A stretch of DNA of 64,000 bases from Leptasterias polaris (taxonomy: Eukaryota; Echinodermata; Asteroidea; Forcipulatida; Asteriidae). Shown one piece after another: positions 48,101 to 60,100 of this stretch. The stretch spans positions 1,674,001 to 1,738,000 of the forward strand of contig JAZGTN010000098.1 in the NCBI GenBank assembly GCA_037783415.1, given 5' to 3'. The position numbers were made by a program, and so were the translations under genes. Positions within the stretch are counted from its first letter, which is position 1. Every line of letters begins with the position of its first letter. Below the pieces are notes generated by a model. That model saw nothing but the letters and a program-made list of their open reading frames with translations. It was not told where the DNA came from and made no database searches.

Positions 48101-51100
48101 TAGCTGAAAGGAAGAGGAGGAAATGGAAGCAAGAACTGGGTAAGTCCGCAGAGGTTGTTTTCAAATTTTATTCAAGATTTACCAGTCCCATGTTTGTGTT
48201 ACAATACATACCGTCACTGTTTTCACAAAGAGCCACATAATAACATAATATCAAAAGGCATGTATGAAAGTTACATTTTACAGTGTGCTTAGCTTAAAAC
48301 TGCAAATCTGCATACTAAAGCCACAGTTAGCAGTGTAAGACTTACCCGGTATATGATTTTTTTTTTTATTTTTTTTTTACCCTACTCGATGTGTATTAAG
48401 CACTGTATACTCAGTACCTTCCCGAGTTCTGTGAAAAAAATCCACAGGCAAATCACTCGGGTGGGATTCGAACCCACGACCTATGCATTGCTAGAGCAGA
48501 TGTCCTAGCAATGCAATAGGTCGTGGGTTCGAGTATACAGTGCTTATACACATCGAGTAGGGTAAAAAAACAAAAATCATATTCATTATCCCCGATGCAA
48601 AAATTAGTTTAAGACCTCTCATATGATTCTGTAAAAGTTTAACCTCTTCATTGACTAACTAATTTTTAAAATATTAGCTATTTGCCATAGTAATTAGTCA
48701 AATGTGTGTGTCTCTTCTTGAAACCTCAAATCGCTTCGTGCGAAGCGATTTTGACGTGTTTTTCGCTGTAAATTGTTCGCATTCGCAGGAAGTATGAACC
48801 AGGCTTTACTTATATGCTCATCTGAAAAACATATTTCTATGTGAAAGGATCGTGCATACCACATGATCACAAACACATTGACATATGTGGCTCTTCGTGA
48901 AACCAGGAAAAAAGATTTGACCTACATCTATGCCCTTCTGTTGCAATGTATTTCATGCATCTCTCCAGATGTGTGGCTCTTCGTAAAACAAGCCAAATAT
49001 CCATCAGAAAGTGTTTTGAGAGCTGGTTTATTATCTCAGCGGACCCCTTAATTAATTTAAAAAAATATATATATATATATAAATAACCATATATAAGAAA
49101 ATGCAGGTCCACATGATGTCTCAAGACCCTACATTATGTGGATATCTTCTGTTCTTGGGACCAAACTTTGTAATGCATGCTCGCTCTTACCATAGAGCGC
49201 TTAGTCTCACACACAGAAAATTTACCATTTTACCGAAAGAAAGTGCCTGTTACTATTTCACTGTTTTAACATTTTGCATCGACTAAAATGACTATGGCCT
49301 GTTTTGTTACATTCCCCACATTCATTGCATGTTGACATCCTCTAATATGATACAAACTATTTGAACTGTGTACAGTTAAAATAAATTCATCACATGATGT
49401 CTGTACACTTGACTCCTTACAGATCTTAAAAATCCAGTCTAAGACACATCTTTCAAATCTGCCCTCAGACTCTTTTGTCTTTTCCAAGTCAAGACCTTGC
49501 TTTTTACTTTTAGAATCCCACATTGCCAACTTTGTATCTTTGGTCTGTAGATGAGCAAGTGGCGCTGAAGAGACAACAGGAAGAGCAGGAGAGATATGTC
49601 AGGGACGTAGCGAGCCGGATGGATGGACCGCTGTACGGGGCCGCAACACGCAGTCAGTATGAAGGAAGAGTTGCACCATCAAGACAAGCTGTTCAGGTAA
49701 TATTTATAATAGTGTACATTTATAATGCACTATCTCAGTCATAAAAAACACTCCTGTCACCAAATTATCAAATCATATGGAGATAGTTAAGAATTATTTT
49801 TATGAGATAAAGCATTCGTAGTCATACAACACCTTAAAAGGAACACAAGGTGAGGTGGTGCATGCTGTTGCCAGACCATGCCAGAAACACCGGGACAAGC
49901 CCCTTCTCTTTACAATAAATGTACTAGGTTCCTTTACCTGCATTGCACAACACGCATGACCTACGGCTTTCTGTACCATCCAAAGCAGTAATGATTAAGT
50001 GTCTTGCTTAAGGACACAAGTGTCAACACCGGGACTCAAAGTCACACTCTGCCGATCAGAAACACCAGAGTTTGATTCCGGTGCGCTTGGCCACGACACG
50101 CCACAAGGTAGTTTGGAAGCTTGATATGTACACAGATGGTTCTGTGAACAGTTGTGCCTAATTGATTGGTTTCAAATGGTCGATCACCTCGCTCTTGAAT
50201 GTTTCTGAAAGTTAAAGGGTTTTGTTATTTGACAGCATGATGAGCTGAGAAAATCTACAGAGAACTTCTCTCCAGACACAACACCTCGTGGCGTCGCTCC
50301 ATCAAGTCTTGGTGCGATAGCCACCCAGAGAGCTGTACCTGCTGCAATGAGAGCTTCCTTCCTCATCGGGGGTCAGGTAAGAACTTGCGTTTAAATCGAT
50401 GTCAACTCACATGAATAGACCGTGCAAGTCCCGCATTTTGAGGGAACCTTGAGTTCCCATATTGCCTTAACCCCCTTAATAACTATAATAATAAACCGTT
50501 CTTATAAAGCATAACACACACAGTCCCAATGCGCTGAACAAAGTCAAAAGAGAACCAAAAGAAAAGAAGACAAAAACACGTAACAAAATAAGTCATAGTT
50601 TATAACAAGTGAGTTTTGAGAAGACGTTTAAATTGATCCAAAGTATAATCCCCTTACCCTCCCAAATCCTCTCCACGAAGTTGGAGCATTGAGGACTGTA
50701 GGCCCAAAAGAACATTTCCCAGTCATACCAATCGTATCCAAGTCGGAACATGCTGGCATGAAGTGAAGAAAGTCTTTAGTATACATCGCTTAATAATACC
50801 AAATAATAATGCATTTAGTTGACTGCATGTACATCAATGGAGAAGACAATTGGTATTCAGCATAAGGTTTATCGCGATTCAGAATCGCAATGGATCATGG
50901 GAGGGCAGAGGGGGCAAATGCTACAGTCGGTCGTCGTGCGCGAGTTCCCGGGTTGCCCCCTTTCACTACACCATCATGCGCGGCAAAACAGCGCCCTCTC
51001 TTGGTATTTTGCTATTCGCGATAAACCTTATGGAGAGAAACTATTACAGACAGTCATCCTCCGTCTGTCACAATAACACCGATACATCTGTTTTCATTTG

Positions 51101-54100
51101 CTTGTTTGATACAGGGGTCAGCTGGTTCACGAGTAACTGACTACAATGCCCAAGTGAAGAAACGACAACAACAGGAATGGCTACAAGAATTAGGTATAAA
51201 CAACTTCATATAAATAGTTTGTTAGACCCACTGGTCCCTCCAATTTCTTCTGCACATACTATTTTAAAGGTAGGGTCATAGATTGGTAAATACTCAACAA
51301 ATTAATGACAACTTTAAATTAATAAAAACTTACTTAGTGAGAAGCACTGCAGCTGTTGTTAGATAAACTATTTTGAGAAAGGATTCCCTTCGAATTGATA
51401 TTATTTGAATAATTGTTCACCAAAAAACATTTGAATCAAGAGATGCACTTTGTACCCGCTGTCATCTCGCTATTTGCATGGATGGAATCAACGTTCTTGT
51501 GAAAATACCATAACAGACTTTTGTTGTTTTTTTCAGCAAGTACACACTGTATTCAACTGAATCTTTCACATTTGACTATTATTGTATCTTTCTTTATAAT
51601 CTAGCCTATAAATCAGCATTACATTGACAAAATCCAATCTATGACCCTACATTTAAACTAACTGGTTTACAGAACAGTTACTCTTCAAATTCCAATCAAG
51701 AAATTTCAAAATACTTTCTTATTGGCATTTGGCAAAAGGTACCCTTTCCTTAATTTCTTTTCGCTCCGATGGAAACCAGTCTTATAGTGTACATGTTTCT
51801 CTTGTACAGAACAACAGCGCATCGAGGCCGAGCAACGCAAGCGCAATGATAAACGACAACAGCGCGAGTTTGACTCTGATCTAACCCAGCAGTGGGCTGA
51901 GCCGGTGAACCCACCAAAGATGCAGCAACCCACCCAGGGCCATCAGGGAAGAGTGAGGGATGACACTGCCCTGATGGCAAGAGGGTCTGAGCGGGAAGCA
52001 GTTTCTCAGAGGGAAGAGGTGGTGGAACAATCCCGGAGTGCTCCCCCACAGGGTGGGGATATCCTAGGCGAGAGCGGATCACTTGCAAATCGCTCACAGG
52101 AAAAGTAAGAAGATTAACTTGAATAATTAGCACCCCGAACAAAAAAATTGACAAAATAGGGAGACTGCCAACATTAGGGCTAGATAGCTCAGTTGGTAGA
52201 GTGCCGGCACATTAATCAGGAGGTCGCAGGTTCGAGTCCGGCCCGAGTCAATTTGTCTTTGTTCAACCCAAATTATTTAAGATTAATTGAGTGAAGTATC
52301 ATGGGTTTATAAACCAAAGTGCGGGGCAAGACAAAGTTAGTCGACAAGGTTTTGTGTAAGAGTGATTTCAAAAGGCTTTTTAAACAGGAAAAAGTGCTCA
52401 GCAAATTTCTTTGCTAAGGAAATGTAGCAAAGAAATTGACATTGTTTCGACTAATTACCCACTCTTTTTCTTTTTCTTTCCTTTTCAAAAAGTGGGTACG
52501 GGGGAGAGTTGGTCACCTGTCAAAACAATGTGAACTTTATAGAATTTTTGCTGGTTACCTGTCGCTGCTGAGCAAGATTTTTTCTGTGCTTAGCAAGTTT
52601 TTTGTGCTTACAGGCTTTATGAACTTTGGCCAAGGCGGCCAACAGACATTCAAAGAAATTGTTTGCTTTACACTGTCCACTGTTCTTTGATTCAAGTATT
52701 CTAAACCTAAATTGACTAATTTGTTTGTTTGTTTATTTAAGGAGTCATATCAGAGCTAACAATATGCTTGTTGATCCCGCTGAGCTCGAGAGACGAGAAA
52801 TTAAGAAACAGAAGCACATGGAACACATGGTAAGTAGGAGATTATTCATCATTGTTTTTCTGAAGAGTAGATTGATTCACATCCTCTTATTTTTAATAAA
52901 CACACTACACAACGAACCTGTGAAGATTTCCCCTAAATTAGGTGATCATGTTTTCTGAATTCACATTTGGTTTATTATTCAACTTGCAGTGAAAGCCCAA
53001 ATGGGGATACACGCATCTGAATTCACATTTGGTTTATTATTCAGCTTGCAGTTAAAGCCCAAATGGGGATACACTTATCTGAATTCACATTTGGTTTATT
53101 ATTCAACTTGCAGTTAAAGCCCAAATGGGGATACACGTATCTGAATTCACATTTGGTTTATTATTCAACTTGCAGTTAAAGCCCAAATGGGGATACACTT
53201 ATCTGAATTCACATTTGGTTTATTATTCAACTTGCAGTGAAAGCCCAAATGTGGATACACTTATCTGAATTCACATTTGGTTTATTATTCAACTTGCAGT
53301 GAAAGCCCAAATGGGGATACACGTATCTGAATTCACATTTGGTTTATTATTCAACTTGCAGTTAAAGCCCAAATGGGGATACACATATCTGAATTCACAT
53401 TTGGTTTATTATTCAACTTGCAGTGAAAGCCCAAATGGGGATACACATATCTGAATTCACATTTGGTTTATTATTCAACTTGCAGTGAAAGCCCAAATGG
53501 GGATACACGTATCTGAATTCACATTTGGTTTATTATTCAACTTGCAGTTAAAGCCCAAATGGGGATACACTTATCTGAATTCACATTTGGTTTATTATTC
53601 AACTTGCAGTTAAAGCCCAAATGGGGATACACGTATCTGAATTCACATTTGGTTTATTATTCAACTTGCAGTTAAAGCCCAAATGGACACTTATCTGAAT
53701 TCACATTTGGTTTATTATTCAACTTGCAGTGAAAGCCCAAATGTGGATACACTTATCTGAATTCACATTTGGTTTATTATTCAACTTGCAGTGAAAGCCC
53801 AAATGGGGATACACGTATCTGAATTCACATTTGGTTTATTATTCAGCTTGCAGTTAAAGCCCAAATGGGGATACACGTATCTGAATTCACATTTGGTTTA
53901 TTATTCAACTTGCAGTGAAAGCCCAAATGGGATACACGTATCTGAATTCACATTTGGTTTATTATTCAGCTTGCAGTTAAAGCCCAAATGGGGATACACA
54001 TATCTGAATTCACATTTGGTTTATTATTCAACTTGCAGTGAAAGCCCAAATGGGGATACACTTATCTGAATTCACATTTGGTTTATTATTCAGCTTGCAG

Positions 54101-57100
54101 TTAAAGCCCAAATGGGGATACACGTATCTGAATTCACATTTGGTTTATTATTCAACTTGCAGTGAAAGCCCAAATGGGGATACACGTATCTGAATTCACA
54201 TTTGGTTTATTATTCAGCTTGCAGTTAAAGCCCAAATGGGGATACACGTATCTGAATTCACATTTGGTTTATTATTCAACTTGCAGTTAAAGCCCAAATG
54301 GGGATACACGTATCTGAATTCACATTTGGTTTATTATTCAACTTGCAGTGAAAGCCCAAATGGGGATACACGTATCTGAATTCACATTTGGTTTATTATT
54401 CAACTTGCAGTTAAAGCCCAAATGGGGATACACATATCTGAATTCACATTTGGTTTATTATTCAACTTGCAGTGAAAGCCCAAATGGGGATACACTTATC
54501 TGAATTCACATTTGGTTTATTATTCAGCTTGCAGTTAAAGCCCAAATGGGGATACACGTATCTGAATTCACATTTGGTTTATTATTCAACTTGCAGTGAA
54601 AGCCCAAATGGGGATACACGTATCTGAATTCACATTTGGTTTATTATTCAGCTTGCAGTTAAAGCCCAAATGGGGATACACGTATCTGAATTCACATTTG
54701 GTTTATTATTCAACTTGCAGTGAAAGCCCAAATGGGGATACACGTATCTGAATTCACATTTGGTTTATTATTCAGCTTGCAGTTAAAGCCCAAATGGGGA
54801 TACACGTATCTGAATTCACATTTGGTTTATTATTCAACTTGCAGTTAAAGCCCAAATGGGGATACACGTATCTGAATTCACATTTGGTTTATTATTCAAC
54901 TTGCAGTGAAAGCCCAAATGGGGATACACGTATCTGAATTCACATTTGGTTTATTATTCAACTTGCAGTTAAAGCCCAAATGGGGATACACTTATCTGAA
55001 TTCACATTTGGTTTATTATTCAACTTGCAGTGAAAGCCCAAATGGGGATACACTTATCTGAATTCACATTTGGTTTATTATTCAGCTTGCAGTGAAAGCC
55101 CAAATGGGGATACACGTATCTGAATTCACATTTGGTTTATTATTCAGCTTGCAGTTAAAGCCCAAATGGGGATACACATATCTGAATTCACATTTGGTTT
55201 ATTATTCAACTTGCAGTTAAAGCCCAAATGGGGATACACGTATCTGAATTCACATTTGGTTTATTATTCAACTTGCAGTGAAAGCCCAAATGGGGATACA
55301 CGTATCTGAATTCACATTTGGTTTATTATTCAGCTTGCAGTTAAAGCCCAAATGGGGATACACATATCTGAATTCACATTTGGTTTATTATTCAACTTGC
55401 AGTGAAAGCCCAAATGGGGATACACTTATCTGAATTCACATTTGGTTTATTATTCAGCTTGCAGTTAAAGCCCAAATGGGGATACACTTATCTGAATTCA
55501 CATTTGGTTTATTATTCAGCTTGCAGTTAAAGCCCAAATGGGGATACACGTATCTGAATTCACATTTGGTTTATTATTCAACTTGCAGTGAAAGCCCAAA
55601 TGGGGATACACGTATCTGAATTCACATTTGGTTTATTATTCAGCTTGCAGTTAAAGCCCAAATGGGGATACACGTATCTGAATTCACATTTGGTTTATTA
55701 TTCAACTTGCAGTTAAAGCCCAAATGGGGATACACGTATCTGAATTCACATTTGGTTTATTATTCAACTTGCAGTTAAAGCCCAAATGGGGATACACTTA
55801 TCTGAATTCACATTTGGTTTATTATTCAGCTTACAGTGAAAGCCCAAATGGGGATACACGTATCTGAATTCACATTTGGTTTATTATTCAACTTGCAGTT
55901 AAAGCCCAAATGGGGATACACGTATCTGAATTCACATTTGTTTTTTCTTTGCTCAGCTTGCAGTCAAAGCCCAAGTGGAAGAGAAGCAGAGAATAAAGAG
56001 AGAGGCAGAAGAGAGTAGACGCCGCGAGGAGGCTGAGCAAGAGATGAGGCTAGTCCAGCAGAGGGACAACCTCCAAAATCAGTTTGACTTTGAGAAAAAC
56101 AAGAAGAGAAAGAAAGAGGTGACAGCTACACTTAATTTCAATTGTCTTATGTCTTTACTTGTCTTAGATGTCAGAGAGTGATGTTTAAAATGTTAAGAGA
56201 ATTCATTCATTACTCATTTTTTTGATTGTAAGATTCTTCACCTTGTGACCTCTTGCACCAAACTTCACGTGCGGCAACTGCCTGCCTTTCTCACCGGAGT
56301 AAAATTTGCTTGTAAAAATGACAATAAGCATGTAAATGCTACATCGTCTAAAATGCTCACTACACTGTATGACGCATGGGGACATTGACTCCCGAACTGT
56401 GTGATGATGACATCGGGTGAATTCGGTCTGCAGACAACATTTCATAGAACCACTTGTTTTAAATGAAAAACTCTCCAGAATTTTAATAGCATGTTTCACC
56501 TATCATTTTGCCTCATCTAAAAAAAACATAACAGAACTTGTGGTTTTAAAGGGGTGGTTGTTCAAATGCAGCACTATTTTGTCAAATGGTTGTGTAATAA
56601 GTTGATAAAAGGTAGGTTTTTGTCAACATAATTCTGATTTAAAAGGCTAAAGCCTGGTCCATACTTCCTGCTAATGCGAATGCGAAGCGAATTTTGACGT
56701 CACAGGGCTGTTTTCGCTGCGAATGTTTCGCAGGAGTTGAGCACATCTCAACTCTTCCGAAGTATTCGTTGCGAATTTGTGACATCAAAATTCATAACGC
56801 ATTCGCATTCGCAGGAAGTATGGACCAGGCTTTAATTATAAAGAAAGATACAATAAAAGTCACTTTGTGAAAGTTTCAGCTAAAAAAAGTGTCTACTTGC
56901 TGAGAAAACAGCGAAAAACTGTCACAGTATTAACACACAAGCATGGAATCCATCCACGTTTTGGCGAGGTGACAGCGGGTACCAACCGCATCTCTGGCTG
57001 CAGCAACCCTCAGAAAGCATGAATCAGTTCTCAGATTCCAATGTTTTTTATTGATTTTTAATCATCGGTTGCATTTCAGAAGAAATAATTTTGCAGGATG

Positions 57101-60100
57101 CTTACTACCATTACCATCTTTAGAACAATTTAGCTTTAGGATAAAAATTGTACACTTTATTTTAACGTATGACCCTACCTTTTAATAGCCTTATTTGAAG
57201 CAATTTATTGACTTTTGGGAAACGCTGTGTTGTTTACAGGAAGAGGAAGCAGCCAGACAGAAAGCCTTAGCAGAGAGCATGCAGACGGCTTACCAAGAAG
57301 CTCAGCATGAGAAGCATCAGAAGAGACTGGATAAACTGGGCAGGATGGGACACGATATCTCTAACCTTAGACGTAGCTGGGATAGTAAGTTGATCTCTTG
57401 ATAGTCAAAATATTCCTGAAAATGCGCAGTTCTTATATAGCGCTTTATCATAGCCGAACTGGTGTCTCAAAGTGCTCATTATTGTTATGGCAGGTATGCT
57501 GAACTATGTTTGAATTATGAGACCCATTTATATTGCATATTGTAGAGTTAGCAAGGTTATGTGGCAAAATCTGCTGTAAACCATGCAAGCAACACAGGGA
57601 CAAACCATTTTTCTTAACAATAAGTGTACTGATTTTTAATTTTTTTAAACATGCTTTTCACAACACAACACTGATATATATTTTGCCATATTTCCCCACT
57701 CATATTACTTTGCAACTACATTTTTAAGTTTGTTGGCTTTTGTAGCCCAGAGTGTTGCACAATTTTTGTATTTGATGATGTTTTTACACTGTTTAAACTT
57801 GCATTTCTTAATCACTTTGTGACTGCGCATTCTCATTTGGTGGTGTTCGGCTTGTAATGGTCTATAATCTAACCCATTAAACTCAAACCACCATTGGGCT
57901 CTACCTTGACTTGAGTAACAACCAAAGAGCCTCAAGTGTGTTACACACACACTATGTACTCTAATAATTGTTGATGAATTGATTTGACGACTTCTCTTTT
58001 TTCCCCCCATTGGTTTTGTACACTGTATGATTTGCATCTTGGTATTATATATTTCTCTTTTCTTCCTTGTTATGTATTCTATATGTGCTGCACCTCGGAA
58101 TAGGTTCTTGTACACTAGATAGATGGTGCATTATAACTGCTTATATTATTATTATTATTATTATTAATTATTATACACAAAATCAAACCAAGGGACATCA
58201 ATGGGTAGAAATGCTCCTATTTTTAGTGTTAATTAGTGATTTCTATTGTACCCCTGTAATGTAATGGCAGGTGGCAATGTATTTTTCTTCATTTTGGTAT
58301 TAAGTAGGGATGAATTGTATATTTGAATGTGCATACAAGAACACACCTGTGTTTCTGAAGTTGTAAATAAGAATGTTTTTATTTTTGGTTGGCCTAATCG
58401 TATTGTTACTGTTCTGAGAGACATTAACTTTTTGTAACTTTTCTTACTTTTTGGCTTCTGGCAAATGATTTCATAATTATATTTGTTTAATCTTTCAACT
58501 CGTACCAGATTTGCTTGTAAGTAAATTTGTTCTTTTTTTTTAATACAAAGACCAGAATGACAGTCCGGAGGGTCATCCTCACCAGCATATTCCCCAGGCT
58601 GCCTACCAGACTGCCTACCAGACATCCCCACGGATGCAGCAGCCCACAGAACCCCAACCTATCAGGCACTCTCCTCCAGCTCCAGTAGCCCATCATGTGA
58701 ATGATCAGGTGACACATCAAGTGACGCATCAGGTGATGCATCAGGTGACAGGGGCTCCAGTAATGAAAGATGCATTTACATCGCCTGTGTATGACCAGGC
58801 TGTACAAACAGGTATGATAGACCCAACTGCATTGGAAGGTTTTCTTCTACTTGAGGCCTCAAAATATGCTCACAGTTTATAACTTGCCCAATTTATAGCA
58901 ATAAAATATCAACAAAAGTGAGTGTGTACAAAAGCAAGTTGGAATTCAGCTGTTCAGAATTTGTAGAATAACTACTTTCTCCTGAAGACAAGCAGAGTAT
59001 ACCGTTTGAATCGTCGAGACCACAACAACGGCTCTTATCAGAGCCAACACTCCTCCCAAAAGAGATTTACACATGGTTGTACCAGCAAGTTTACTATTAA
59101 TAATTACTTCCTAATACTAATTACACGTTTGTTGTTTTTATAATGGAGGAACATGGATAACATGTTTTGGCATACAATGCAGGGATGGGAAATTTCAGAC
59201 TAATATCTGAATTCAAACTTTTTTAAAAGTCTGCCCAGTAAACAAAAAATGCTGTATTTTTCTTCAAATAAAATAAGTGATGCTCTTTGATCTACTTCTC
59301 TAGTGCTGAGGATACTGTTCCCAAAAGCTCCATGGAATCTGTAATTCCAGGGGTTGGCAAAAGGTGGAAATGCCAACATTTCAATGGGTACCTCCTAAGA
59401 TATGGATCCCAGTTTCAGACTTTTTTTTGTCAGAAATGACTTTCACCCGTGACAATGGTTCTTGGAAAGAAAATGTATCAACCTGCTTTGTAGGCTACGT
59501 AGTAATTCAAGTGATAATTAATCAGATAAAATTGACAAAGTTGTTTGCTGAATTGGTTATTACTTCTTTTTTTTAAAGTGGTCTTTGCTGCATTTTGTTA
59601 TGAAATGCGAATGTTTGTGGCATTGTTTTGGTGTATTTGACAGACTAAGTCTGGACTTCCTGTTGGCATGATTTATACTTTATTATTATTGGTTTATTAA
59701 AAAACATTCAAACTTCGCAGCCAAAGGCTGAATTGTGTTTAAAATACAGAGTTTTATAAAAATAGAAGAAAACAAATTACAGAAAAACATGGTGAAATTT
59801 CTCATTTATGACAAGTGTAGTATCTTGTCTTCCAGGAAACGCCCTGGAATGTACAAGGTAATTTTTGTGAACAAAGTGACTTCGTCCATTCTTCCTTGTG
59901 ATAAACAATCGAGTTCTTATTTTCTTCTTCTTCAGAATTTCATTTCCCACCAAGTAGAGATATCTCACTTCAGACTGTTCAAATGGGCCGGGAACAAAGT
60001 GCTGGTGTTGAATACAAGCCGGGAAGGCAACCAGCTAAAGGGGAACCAGGAAAGAGTAAGAAATCAGATCAAACTCAAAGGGAGAAAACCAAGGAGAGGA

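Noticed and set aside
52177..52250. Functional tRNA gene
   Set aside because: A and B boxes are good, but acceptor and T stems do not pair, so it is a SINE head or pseudogene.
53791..54069. Repetitive open frames across the 62-bp array
   Set aside because: They are by-products of the minisatellite; the period shifts frame and stops recur every two or three units.
52956..55940. CRISPR-like regular repeats
   Set aside because: Direct repeats without unique spacers, in a eukaryotic intron; each unit is continuous with the next.
58981..59020. Hammerhead-ribozyme-like core (CTGAAGA ... GAAT)
   Set aside because: Stem II next to the core does not pair and the GAAA box is GAAT; at most a decayed relic of the motif seen in some retroelements.
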